Source: Streptomyces albogriseolus (lineage in GTDB: Bacteria; Actinomycetota; Actinomycetes; Streptomycetales; Streptomycetaceae). Taken from it: a stretch of 64,000 nucleotides of DNA. The notes below the pieces were generated by a model. It was not told where the DNA came from. It was given only the letters and a program-made list of their open reading frames with translations, and did no database searches. This document shows, piece after piece, positions 9,071 through 16,967 of the stretch; within the stretch, counting starts at the first letter, position 1; each line of letters begins with the position of its first letter. Position numbers and translations under genes: made by a program. The DNA is taken from assembly GCA_014650475.1 (NCBI GenBank), contig BMVA01000002.1:496001-560000 (forward strand), read 5' to 3'.

Positions 9071-10288
9071 GTGACTTCCTTCGACATCTCCCCCCGGCTG
9101 AACGTGTGGCGGGCGCTGCCGGCGCTCGCCGTGGTGTTCGTGATGCTGGCGACCACCGGCTGGACGGCAGTGCGCCACCAGCGCCACCCCGCTCCCCTGG
9201 AGGCGTCGCTCGCCGCGTGGGAGGACGGCCGGGTGGCCGGGAAGCGGCTGCCCGACCCGCAGTCGGCGCCGACGCGACTGGCCCGGTTCTTCGCCTCGCT
9301 CACCGACGCGCAGCGGCTCCGGCTCGCCGAGCGCTATCCGCTGGCGGTCGGCAACATGAACGGCGCGCCGGTCGAACTGCGCTACCGCGCCAACCGCATC
9401 GCGCTGGCCGAGGCCCGCGAGACCGAGCTGAGACGGGTGCACGACAGCCGGCTCACGCCCGCGGGCCAGGAGCAGGCGGCCCGCAGGATGGACCGCATCG
9501 AGGCGCTGATGCGGCCGGACCGGCACATCCTCGCCTTCAACCCGGCGGGCGCCGGGCGGGTCGCGGAGGTCTTCGGTGACCTGCGCCACGCCGAGCGGGT
9601 GTCGGTGGTCGTCCCCGGCGTCGACACCGAACTGCTCACCTTCCAGCGCTCCGAGCGCCGGTACTCCGCCCCCGTGGGCATGGCCAAGTCGCTGTACAAG
9701 GCCCAGCGGCGGGCGGCACCCGCGACGCGCACGGCCGTGATCGCCTGGGCCGACTACACCGCGCCCAGCGGGCTCGGCATGGACGCGGCCACGGCGATGC
9801 GCGCGGAGGACGGCGCGGACCGGCTGGACGCGATGGTGCGGGGGCTGCCCGGGCTCGCCCCGGTCTCGCTGTTCTGCCACAGCTACGGCTCGGTGGTCTG
9901 CGGACTGGCCGCGCGGGGACTGCCGGAGCGGGTCTCCGACATCGCCGTGGCCGGCAGCCCGGGGATGCGGGTGGAGCACGCCTCCCACCTGCGCACCACC
10001 GCGCGGGTGTGGGCGATGCGGGACGCCGACGACTGGATCCAGGACGTGCCCCACCTGGAGCTCGGCGGACTGGGCCACGGGGCCGACCCGGTGGCCGACG
10101 GGTTCGGCGCCCGCGTGCTGTCGGCCCGTGACGCCAAGGGGCACGCCGGGTACTTCGTGCCCGGCACGGACAGCCTGCGGAACTTCGCGGAGATCGGGGT
10201 TGGCGCATACACGGCGGTGTCGTGTGCGCACCGGAACGACGCCTGCCAGGCGGGTTTGTCCGGTACGACCCCTACCGGACGCGCGTAG
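9071..10288 (+). CDS. Alpha/beta hydrolase, DUF1023 family, membrane-anchored or secreted
   Basis: This is a 405-residue protein with one N-terminal hydrophobic segment (ALPALAVVFVMLATTG, about residues 15-31), likely an anchor or signal, then a long linker and a C-terminal alpha/beta-hydrolase domain. The nucleophile elbow is CHSYGS with Ser271; family members usually have GHSYGS, so the first Gly is replaced by Cys. Candidate acid and histidine are in MRDADDWIQ and DAKGHAGYF. The GTG start at 9071 has no ribosome site; a TAGTGT hexamer ends nine bases before it, so the leader would be very short. Substrate unknown. The order of domains fits the DUF1023 family common in Streptomyces. Confidence 0.85.
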   Translation: MTSFDISPRLNVWRALPALAVVFVMLATTGWTAVRHQRHPAPLEASLAAWEDGRVAGKRLPDPQSAPTRLARFFASLTDAQRLRLAERYPLAVGNMNGAPVELRYRANRIALAEARETELRRVHDSRLTPAGQEQAARRMDRIEALMRPDRHILAFNPAGAGRVAEVFGDLRHAERVSVVVPGVDTELLTFQRSERRYSAPVGMAKSLYKAQRRAAPATRTAVIAWADYTAPSGLGMDAATAMRAEDGADRLDAMVRGLPGLAPVSLFCHSYGSVVCGLAARGLPERVSDIAVAGSPGMRVEHASHLRTTARVWAMRDADDWIQDVPHLELGGLGHGADPVADGFGARVLSARDAKGHAGYFVPGTDSLRNFAEIGVGAYTAVSCAHRNDACQAGLSGTTPTGRA

Positions 10289-10354
10289 AGGCGGAGATAC
10301 TGCGGTATGCGTGGGGAGGGGACGGAGAAGCTCGTGCCGCATACGATGAGCCGC

Positions 10355-11230
10355 ATGGGTGACGTACTGGCCGGATTTCATGCCGCCTGGGAGTTCGAGT
10401 CCGACTCCGTGCGCATCCGTTACGTACGAGGAATTCGAACACCTAAGCTGTTCCAGGCGCTCGGGGAACGGCGCGTGCCTCTGGAGGCGATCGAGGGCGT
10501 GACCCTCTCGCCAGGCAAGCGCGGGACCGTGGTCCTGCGTCTGGAGCCGCGGCCGGGAGCCGACCCGCTGATGGAGGCGGCCGCCGGGCAGCTGAAGGAG
10601 AGCAGCGACCCCTACCGGCTGGTGCTGCCCGCCGAGCGGGAGACGCTCGCCGAGTACTACGCCGACGAACTGCGCGCGCAGCTCACCGAGTCGGGCCCCG
10701 CGGAACGCCACCTGGTGACCGCGCCCGAGGCGCCGCTGCAGTTCAAGGCGTACGACGGCAAGGCGACGTTCGACGGCACGTCGGTGGCGTTCCGCTGGTT
10801 CTGGACCGGGGCGTCCTCGGCGAAGTGGAAGGCCGGCGACCAGCGTTTCCCCGTCTCCGAGCTGAGCGGGGTGGAGTGGCGTTCGCCCGAGGTGTTCGAG
10901 GGTCATCTGCGGCTGCTGCGCCGGGACACGACGGTGCCGGCCCCGGCGCAGGCGGACCAGGACCCCGCCGCGGTGGTGTTCGGGCTCGGGTACGGGCCCG
11001 TGCACGAGTCGCTGCCGTTCGCCGCGGCCGTGCTGGCCGCGGTGCGGGACTGCTCGGCGGTGCCGGCGATATCCTCGCCCGCGGCGGCCGCGGGGGGTGT
11101 GACATCCGCTCGGCGGGATCCCGCCGATATCGCCGAGCGGATCCGGCATCTCGGGGAGTTGCACCAGGCGGGGCTGGTGACGGACGAGGAGTTCTCCTCG
11201 AAGAAGGCGGAGCTGCTCGCGGAGCTGTGA
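10355..11230 (+). CDS. DUF4429 / SHOCT domain protein
   Basis: This 291-residue cytosolic protein has two repeated modules with the DUF4429 pattern (W-x-F...S-x-R-I-x-Y...LF at about residues 10-35; the second begins FKAYDGKATFDGTSVAF near 130). It ends in a SHOCT motif, DIAERIRHLGELHQAGLVTD followed by EEFSSKKAELLAEL. SHOCT tails are short oligomerisation helices. The ATG at 10355 is preferred to upstream codons because TACGAT (10342-10347) lies seven bases before it and no ribosome site is present, which suggests a leaderless mRNA. Function is unknown; DUF4429 resembles PH-like folds. Confidence 0.82.
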   Translation: MGDVLAGFHAAWEFESDSVRIRYVRGIRTPKLFQALGERRVPLEAIEGVTLSPGKRGTVVLRLEPRPGADPLMEAAAGQLKESSDPYRLVLPAERETLAEYYADELRAQLTESGPAERHLVTAPEAPLQFKAYDGKATFDGTSVAFRWFWTGASSAKWKAGDQRFPVSELSGVEWRSPEVFEGHLRLLRRDTTVPAPAQADQDPAAVVFGLGYGPVHESLPFAAAVLAAVRDCSAVPAISSPAAAAGGVTSARRDPADIAERIRHLGELHQAGLVTDEEFSSKKAELLAEL

Positions 11231-11258
11231 CGTTCCCCGCGGGTGGGTGGGGGCTGGT

Positions 11259-11288
11259 CGCGCAGTTCCCCGCGCCCCTTCGGGGCGC
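11259..11288. terminator. Hairpin within a dispersed intergenic repeat
   Basis: GCGCCCC-TTC-GGGGCGC (11272-11288) forms a perfect 7-base-pair hairpin between two convergent genes. It is part of a 21-base sequence also present at 6044-6064 and, with one base changed, at 27806-27826. Confidence 0.6.
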
Positions 11289-11305
11289 TTCTCCTTGAGC
11301 GCCTT

Positions 11306-12325
11306 CTATTCCCTGCCTGCCGAGGTGAACGACATGTCCGCGTAGCGGGTGCCGGTGACCTTGTCCGCGATGGGGTCGAGCAGGGCCAGGTCGCTCTCCG
11401 TCAGGGTGATGCGGGTGGCCGCCGTGTTCTCGTCCACGCGGGACGGGCTGCGGGTGCCGGGGATGGGGACGACCGGGAGGCCGTGGACCGCCGCCTGCTG
11501 GTGGACCCAGGCCAGGGCGATCTGCGCGGGGGTCGCGCCGTGGTTCCCGGCGACCGTGCGGACCGGCTCCAGCAGGGCCGCGTTGGCCGCCGCGTTGTCG
11601 CCGGTGAAGCGGGGCATCGTCCGGCGGAAGTCGTCCTGTGTGAGGTCCTTCGCGGCGTCCGTGAAGGAGCCGGTGAGGAAACCGCGGCCGAGCGGCGAGT
11701 ACGGGACGAGGGTCACACCCAGCTCACGCGCGGCCGGCACCACGGCGGCCTCGATGTCCCGGCTGAACAGCGACCACTCCGACTGCACGGCGGCGATCGG
11801 GTGCACGGCGTGCGCGGCGCGCAGCTCACCGGCCGTCACCTCGCTGAGGCCGAGCTGCTTCACCTTGCCCTCGCGGACCAGCTCGGCCATGACGCCGACG
11901 GTCTCCTCGATCGGCACGTTCACATCGCGCCGGTGCATGTAGTAGAGGTCGATGACGTCGACGTCCAGGCGGCGCAGGCTCGCCTCGACGGCCTGCCGGA
12001 TGTACGGCGGGTCGTTGCGGGCGATGCGCCGGGTCGGGTCGTCCGGCGGGATCGACAGGGCGAACTTGGTGGCGATCAGCACCTCGTCACGGTGCGCCGC
12101 GAGGAACGGGGCGAGGAACCGCTCGTTGTCGCCCGCGCCGTACGCGTCGGCCGTGTCGTAGAGGGTGACGCCCCGCTCCAGGGCGCGTTCCAGGGCCGCC
12201 CGGGAGGCGTCCGCGTCGGCGGGGCCGTAGGCGAAGCTCATGCCCATGCAGCCGAGGCCCTGCACGCCCACCTCGGGGCCGCCGGCGCCCAGCGTCGTCG
12301 TCGTGATCGTGTGGCCGGTCATCAT
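11306..12325 (-). CDS. Aldo/keto reductase
   Basis: This 339-residue NADPH-dependent oxidoreductase has an (alpha/beta)8 barrel. The catalytic tetrad is visible: Asp57 and Tyr62 in LYDTADAYG, Lys87 in IATKFA and His131 in YYMHRR. The cofactor loop IPGTRSPSRVDENTAA is near the C-terminus. It resembles the AKR13 type (YakC-like) that reduces small aldehydes and ketones. Its ATG at 12325 overlaps the stop of the merR gene in an ATGA; a second ATG three bases later has better spacing to GGAAAGG. The overlap makes it co-translated with its MerR regulator, a common aldehyde-stress pairing. The physiological substrate is not evident. Confidence 0.92.
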   Translation of the reverse strand: MMTGHTITTTTLGAGGPEVGVQGLGCMGMSFAYGPADADASRAALERALERGVTLYDTADAYGAGDNERFLAPFLAAHRDEVLIATKFALSIPPDDPTRRIARNDPPYIRQAVEASLRRLDVDVIDLYYMHRRDVNVPIEETVGVMAELVREGKVKQLGLSEVTAGELRAAHAVHPIAAVQSEWSLFSRDIEAAVVPAARELGVTLVPYSPLGRGFLTGSFTDAAKDLTQDDFRRTMPRFTGDNAAANAALLEPVRTVAGNHGATPAQIALAWVHQQAAVHGLPVVPIPGTRSPSRVDENTAATRITLTESDLALLDPIADKVTGTRYADMSFTSAGRE

Positions 12326-12783
12326 GCCCTTTCCGAGGCCAGGGCGCGCCCGGCGTCCGAGTAGAAGCTGATCTTGCGGTCCAGGACGGCCAGGGTGCCC
12401 TGGAGTTCGGCGATGCGCGCCAGCACGTCCTCGCGGGTCGCCTTGAGCAGTTCGAAGCGCTCGGCGTACGTGTGGTCGCCGGCCCGGACCAGTTCCGCGT
12501 AGCGCACCATGTCGGCGACCGGCATGCCGGTCAGGCGGAGCTTGCCGACCAGGGCGAGCCAGTCGAGGTCGCGGTTGGTGTAGCGCCGCTGCCCGGTGTG
12601 GGAGCGGTCGATGTGCGGCATGAGTCCGATGCGCTCGTACCAGCGCAGGGTGTGCGCGGTCAGCCCGGTGAGGGCGGCCACCTCGCTGATCGTGTACTTG
12701 TCCTGGCCGTCCGGCCGCCGGTCGCCTTGCGGGGGTCCGGCGCAGGTGTCGGTCCTGGTGTCCGTGGTCTCCGTCACCGTCAT
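12322..12783 (-). CDS. MerR-family transcriptional regulator
   Basis: This 153-residue regulator has a winged helix at about residues 30-100: YTISEVAALTGLTAHTLRWY, ERIGLMPHIDRS and RRYTNRDLDWLALVGKLRL, followed by a coiled-coil dimer helix (about 115-145). It has only one cysteine, in the poorly conserved N-terminal tail (DTCAGPPQ), so it is not a metal sensor of the MerR/CueR class; it is probably activated by an organic electrophile. The ATG at 12783 is chosen over an in-frame GTG at 12792 because the GTG lies inside the promoter: TAGCGT is at 12791-12796 and no ribosome site exists, so translation probably starts at the 5' end of the mRNA. Confidence 0.93.
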   Translation of the reverse strand: MTVTETTDTRTDTCAGPPQGDRRPDGQDKYTISEVAALTGLTAHTLRWYERIGLMPHIDRSHTGQRRYTNRDLDWLALVGKLRLTGMPVADMVRYAELVRAGDHTYAERFELLKATREDVLARIAELQGTLAVLDRKISFYSDAGRALASERA

Positions 12784-12790
12784 GGCGTCC

Positions 12791-12821
12791 ACGCTAGATC
12801 CTTGGAGTGCGCTCCAGGCAA
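12791..12821 (-). promoter_or_regulatory. MerR-type promoter with 19-bp spacer and dyad
   Basis: On the minus strand TTGCCT (12821-12816) and TAGCGT (12796-12791) are separated by 19 bases, the elongated spacer typical of MerR-activated promoters. A dyad CTTGGAG-N4-CTCCAGG (12801-12818, six of seven pairs) fills the spacer. The -10 box lies seven bases before the ATG. Confidence 0.82.
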
Positions 12822-13091
12822 GCGATGCCGGTGAGAAACGGGCGGACGTGTCGGGACACTCCGACTGCGCGGAACCCGCTCGGCGCCGACGGCTACGTCT
12901 TCAGCGTCGCCACCGACCCGGACGCCCGCCGCCGGGGCTACGCGCGGGCGTGCGTGGAGGCGCTGCTGGAGTGGTTCCGCGAGCGGGGCGCCGGGCGGGT
13001 CCGGCTGACCGCGAGCCCTCAGGCGGAGCCGCTGTACCGGTCGCTGGGGTTCACGCCCAGACCCGACCCCTTGCTGGAGCTGATGCTGTGA
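12807..13091 (+). pseudogene. Truncated GNAT acetyltransferase remnant
   Basis: The open frame encodes only the C-terminal part of a GNAT N-acetyltransferase. GYVFSVATDPDARRRGYARA is the acetyl-CoA-binding motif A (R-R-G-Y-A pyrophosphate loop), and AEPLYRSLGFTP is the terminal beta-alpha element. A complete GNAT protein would need about 50-70 further residues on the N-terminal side with strands beta 1-3; here only about 28 unrelated residues precede motif A and the region runs straight into the merR promoter. No ribosome site is convincing. The best reading is a gene that lost its 5' half, perhaps when the merR/reductase pair arrived. A functional short protein cannot be excluded. Confidence 0.65.
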
Positions 13092-13109
13092 GCGCTTAGG
13101 CTCGTCGGC

Positions 13110-13931
13110 ATGTCGCTGAAGAGCCTCGCGTCGATCGAGAACTGGCCGGTTCCCACCGCTGCGGCGGGGGTGGTGCGGGCGGACGGGGCCGTCCTGGGCA
13201 CGCACGGGCCGGCCGGGCACCGCTTCCCGCTGGCCTCGGTCACCAAGCCGCTGGCCGCCTACGCGGTGCTCGTGGCGTACGAGGAGGGGGCGGTCGAGCT
13301 GGACGAGCCGGCCGGCCCGGACGGGGCGACGGTGCGGCATCTGCTCGCGCACACCTCGGGTCTGGCCTTCGACGAGCACCGGGTGACCTCCGCGCCCGGC
13401 GAGCGGCGGCTGTACTCCAACGCCGGGTTCGAGCAGCTCGGCGACCACGTGGAGAAGGCGACGGAGATCCCGTTCGCCGAGTATCTGCGGCAGGCGGTGC
13501 TGGAGCCGCTGGGCATGGCGTCGACCTCGCTGGAGGGCTCCCCCGCCAAGGACGGCGTGTCCACGGTGGAGGACCTGCTGCGGTTCGCCGCCGAGGTGCA
13601 GGCGCCGCGGCTGCTGGACCCGCGGACGGTGGCCGCGGCGATGACCGTGCAGTACCCGGGCACCAAGGGCGTGCTGCCGGGCTACGGCCATCAGAACCCC
13701 AACGACTGGGGGCTCGGCTTCGAGATCCGGGACGGCAAGTCGCCGCACTGGACGGGCGCCTCGTCCTCGCCGCGCGCCTTCGGGCACTTCGGCCAGTCGG
13801 GCACGTTCCTGTGGATCGATCCGGACGCGGGCGCGGCCTGCGTGGCGCTCACGGACCGGGCGTTCGGCCCCTGGGCCGTCGAGGCGTGGCCGCCGTTCAC
13901 CGACGCCGTGCTGGCGGAACTGCGCGGCTGA
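13110..13931 (+). CDS. Serine hydrolase of the beta-lactamase / DD-peptidase fold
   Basis: This 273-residue protein has the class C beta-lactamase-like motifs: Ser43-Val-Thr-Lys46 (S-x-x-K), Tyr102-Ser-Asn104 (Y-x-N) and His226-Phe-Gly in AFGHFGQSGT in place of KTG. It has no signal peptide, so it is probably a cytosolic esterase or peptidase rather than a drug-resistance enzyme. It is shorter than the usual 350-400 residues but all three motifs are intact. ATG at 13110 lacks a ribosome binding site; TAGGCT (13097-13102) lies seven bases before it, suggesting a leaderless transcript. It starts 18 bases after the GNAT remnant. Confidence 0.88.
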   Translation: MSLKSLASIENWPVPTAAAGVVRADGAVLGTHGPAGHRFPLASVTKPLAAYAVLVAYEEGAVELDEPAGPDGATVRHLLAHTSGLAFDEHRVTSAPGERRLYSNAGFEQLGDHVEKATEIPFAEYLRQAVLEPLGMASTSLEGSPAKDGVSTVEDLLRFAAEVQAPRLLDPRTVAAAMTVQYPGTKGVLPGYGHQNPNDWGLGFEIRDGKSPHWTGASSSPRAFGHFGQSGTFLWIDPDAGAACVALTDRAFGPWAVEAWPPFTDAVLAELRG

Positions 13932-14035
13932 CTGCCGCCGTTCGCCCGGATTTGCCGCAATCACCCGCCCTCACCTGCGAGATTGGCGTGGGACCGGTGT
14001 GAAAACCCTGTGGAAGCGGTGTCGGTGGCGCGCCC

Positions 14036-14041
14036 TATGAT
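14036..14041 (+). promoter_or_regulatory. Candidate -10 box for the Hsp90/TPR unit
   Basis: TATGAT fits the -10 consensus and lies 38 bases upstream of the ATG at 14080, which has its own GGGGAGGG ribosome site. No standard -35 is seen at 17-18 bases; TGGAAG at 14011-14016 is the nearest purine-rich hexamer. Confidence 0.4.
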
Positions 14042-14079
14042 GCGCCGGACGATCACGCGGGACCAGGGGAGGGCGCGGC

Positions 14080-15060
14080 ATGTTCGGCAAGCTGTTCGGC
14101 AGGGGCGGGGACGGACCGGGGGCGGATCCGCACGCCCTTCCGGCCCCGCGGCGGGGGAACGGCGTCCACCGGCTGCGCGCCCTCGGCGACCGGCGGGTGC
14201 TGGCGCTGGTGGAGGCGGCCGACACGGGCGACTGGGAGGGCGTCAAGGAGGCGCTGGCCCCGTTCGACCTGGGCCGTGACCATCAGGTCCTCGGTCAGCT
14301 CACGGACATCGACGGGCTGCAGGACTGGATCGGCCGCGCCGTCGAGGAGGACAAGGAGCACCGGGCCCTGGCCCTGCTGATATCCGGGGCGCGGCACATC
14401 GCATGGGGCTGGGAGGCGCGCACCGCCGCCCGCGCCGTGCACGTCACCCAGGAGCAGTGGCGCGTCTTCCGCGAGCGGCTCCAGATCGCCGAGCGGCAGC
14501 TGCTGGAGGCCGCCGAGCTGCGTCCGGACTGGATCACGCCGTGGCGTCAGCTGCTCACCTCCGCGCGCGGCATGTCGCTCGGCTCCGCGATCGCCGAGAC
14601 GCGGCGCGACGCCGGCCTGCGCCGTGACCCGCTCGACGCGGAGATCCACGTCGAATGGCTGTCCCAGCTTCAGCCCCGCTGGGGCGGTGAGCCGGGGGAA
14701 GCCCTGGAGTTCGCCCGTGCCGCGTTCGCCGCCGCGCCCGACGGCCACCGGCTCGGCTGTGTGGTCGCCATGGCGTACATCGAGGAGTGGGTGGAGTCCG
14801 ACGACGGCGCCTGCCTCCAGCAGCCCCGGATCCGGACCGAGTTGAGGCAGGCGGCGGAGCGCAGCATCCTGCACCACGCCTACGAGCGCCGCCTGGGCTG
14901 GCAGGGCGACTACAACATCTTCGCCATGGCCCTGTCCCTGGCCGGGAGCAGCACCGCCTCCAACGTCTTCCGCGAGCTGGAGGGCGCGTACACCGAGTGG
15001 CCGTGGACGTACATGTCCGAGCCGCAGAAGGCGTACGCGCGCTTCCGTAAAGCCTTCTGA
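14080..15060 (+). CDS. Uncharacterised protein, first gene of Hsp90/TPR unit
   Basis: This 326-residue soluble protein starts MFGKLFGRGGDGPGADP after a good GGGGAGGGC ribosome site. It has no signal or membrane segment. From residue 25 it is mostly helical, with repeated 35-40-residue blocks (for example LVEAADTGDWEGVKEALAPF, then QIAERQLLEAAELRPDWITPW), a TPR- or HEAT-like pattern. Conserved-looking tryptophans (WGWEA, WITPWRQLL, WGGEPG, WPWTYM) suggest a peptide-binding groove. It lies 57 bases before an Hsp90-family gene in the same direction. It may belong to a DUF4034-like group, but this was not confirmed. A role as an Hsp90 partner is inference from context. Confidence 0.72.
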   Translation: MFGKLFGRGGDGPGADPHALPAPRRGNGVHRLRALGDRRVLALVEAADTGDWEGVKEALAPFDLGRDHQVLGQLTDIDGLQDWIGRAVEEDKEHRALALLISGARHIAWGWEARTAARAVHVTQEQWRVFRERLQIAERQLLEAAELRPDWITPWRQLLTSARGMSLGSAIAETRRDAGLRRDPLDAEIHVEWLSQLQPRWGGEPGEALEFARAAFAAAPDGHRLGCVVAMAYIEEWVESDDGACLQQPRIRTELRQAAERSILHHAYERRLGWQGDYNIFAMALSLAGSSTASNVFRELEGAYTEWPWTYMSEPQKAYARFRKAF

Positions 15061-15117
15061 GCGCCCGCGCGCCCTTTCCCCAGCCGTCATCGCACGCCCT
15101 CACACCCCGGACCGCCC

Positions 15118-16965
15118 ATGACCCTGCCCGACACCGCATCGCACCAGTCCGGCGCCGACCGCACCTTCCAGGTGGATCTGCGCGGCCTCGTCGACCTGCT
15201 CTCCCACCACCTCTACTCCAGCCCCCGCGTCTATCTGCGGGAGCTGATGCAGAACGCGGTGGACGCGCTCACCGCCCGGCACGCCCTCGAACCGGCCGCG
15301 CCCGCCGGGTCGTTCGGCATCCGGCTGTACGCCGACCGCTCCGTGGTGCGCGTCGAGGACGACGGCGTCGGCCTCACCGAGGAGGACGTGCACACCTTCC
15401 TGGCCACGATCGGCCGCAGCAGCAAGCGCGCCGACGGGATCGCCGAGCAACGGGGCGACTTCATCGGCCAGTTCGGCATCGGCCTGCTGTCCTGCTTCCT
15501 GGTCGCGGACGAGATCCACGTGGTCAGCCGGTCCGCCCGCACGCCCGGCGCGCCCGCCGTGGAGTGGCGGGGGCGCGGCGACGGCAGTTACACCGTGCGC
15601 GCCCTGCCCGCCTCCGCCCGGCCCGCCCCCGGCACCACGGTCACGCTGACCCCGCGCGCCGACGCGGGCGAGTGGACCGCGCCCGCGCGCGTACAGGCGC
15701 TGGCACATCACTTCGGTTCGCTGCTGCGGCACCCGGTGACCTTCGACGACGGCTCCGGCGGCCCCGCCGTGCCGGTCAACCCGGAGCCGGCGCCCTGGGC
15801 ACGGACGTACCCGACGCCGGGCGCCCGGTCCCGCGCGCTCGCCGCGTACGGCGAGGAGGTGTTCGGCTTCACGCCGCTGGACACCGTCGAGCTGAACCTG
15901 CCGGCCGTGGGTCTGCGGGGCATCGCGTGCGTGCTGCCGGAGGCGGTGCCGGCCGGGCGCCGTCACGGGCACCGGGTGCACGTCAAGGGCATGCTGCTGT
16001 CCGAGCAGGCGGAGGAGATCCTGCCCGACTGGGCGTTCTTCGTGCGCTGCGTCGTCGACGCGGAGAGCCTGCGCCCCACGGCCTCGCGCGAGTCCCTGTA
16101 CGAGGACGACACCCTGGCCGCGGTCCGGGACGCGCTGGCCGAGCAGCTGCGCGCCTGGATCGCCCGTGCCGCCGCCAGCGACCCGGAGCTGCTGCACCGC
16201 TTCCTCCAGGCGCACCACCTGTCGGTGAAGTCGCTCGCCGTGCACGACGACGAGATCCTGCGGATGCTGCTGCCGTGGCTGCCGTTCGAGACCACCGACG
16301 GGCACTGCACGCTCGACGAGTTCTCCCGCACCCACCGCACCGTGCTGGTGACGTCCAGCGTGGAGGAGTTCCGGCAGGTCGCGGCGATCGCGTCGGCCGC
16401 CGGGCTGGGCGTGGTCAACGGCGGTTACACCTACGACCGCGAACTGGTGCACCGGCTGCCCGAGATCCGGCCCGAGGTGAGCGTCGCCGACCTCGACCCG
16501 GCGACCCTGACCGCGCACCTCGACCCGGTCGACCGGGAGACGGAGCTGGCCGCCGCGGCCTATCTGGCGCAGGCCCGTGACGCCCTCGCGGTGTTCGACT
16601 GCGACGTGGCGCTGCGCGCCTTCCAGCCGGCGTCCGCGCCCGCCCTGCTGGTCGACAGCCGGGAGGCCCGGCACGAGCGCACCCGCTCCCGGCTCGCCCG
16701 CGAGCAGGAGGGCGGCCTGTGGGGCGACATCCTCGGCGCCCTCCAGCAGGAGGCGCCGCGCGCCCAGCTGATCCTCAACCAGCTGAACCCGCTGGTGCGC
16801 ACCGCCGTCGCGATCGACGAGCCGGAGCTGGCCCGCACCAGCGCCGAGGCCCTGTACGGACAGGCGGCGCTGCTGTCCCGGCGTCCGCTCCGGCCCGCCG
16901 AGTCCAGCCTCATCAACCGCTCCTTCCTCGACCTTCTCGCCCACGCCCTGCGCAAGGACAGCTGA
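15118..16965 (+). CDS. Hsp90-family (HtpG-like) ATPase
   Basis: This 615-residue protein has the Hsp90 layout. The N-terminal GHKL ATPase (residues 15-210) has Glu42 and Asn46 in YLRELMQNAVDA, Asp81 in VEDDGVGLT, the lid GRSSKRAD and the glycine turn GQFGIGLLS. A middle domain with the catalytic-arginine loop LRPTASRESLYED lies near residues 320-335, and the C-terminal helical region ends LAHALRKDS. It lacks an MEEVD tail and is diverged from standard HtpG, which is about 630 residues. ATG 15118 has no visible ribosome site; no earlier in-frame start exists. It is followed two bases later by the TPR gene, so coupling of the two is very likely. Chaperone activity is inferred from the intact ATPase motifs. 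Confidence 0.9.
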   Translation: MTLPDTASHQSGADRTFQVDLRGLVDLLSHHLYSSPRVYLRELMQNAVDALTARHALEPAAPAGSFGIRLYADRSVVRVEDDGVGLTEEDVHTFLATIGRSSKRADGIAEQRGDFIGQFGIGLLSCFLVADEIHVVSRSARTPGAPAVEWRGRGDGSYTVRALPASARPAPGTTVTLTPRADAGEWTAPARVQALAHHFGSLLRHPVTFDDGSGGPAVPVNPEPAPWARTYPTPGARSRALAAYGEEVFGFTPLDTVELNLPAVGLRGIACVLPEAVPAGRRHGHRVHVKGMLLSEQAEEILPDWAFFVRCVVDAESLRPTASRESLYEDDTLAAVRDALAEQLRAWIARAAASDPELLHRFLQAHHLSVKSLAVHDDEILRMLLPWLPFETTDGHCTLDEFSRTHRTVLVTSSVEEFRQVAAIASAAGLGVVNGGYTYDRELVHRLPEIRPEVSVADLDPATLTAHLDPVDRETELAAAAYLAQARDALAVFDCDVALRAFQPASAPALLVDSREARHERTRSRLAREQEGGLWGDILGALQQEAPRAQLILNQLNPLVRTAVAIDEPELARTSAEALYGQAALLSRRPLRPAESSLINRSFLDLLAHALRKDS

Positions 16966-16967
16966 CG

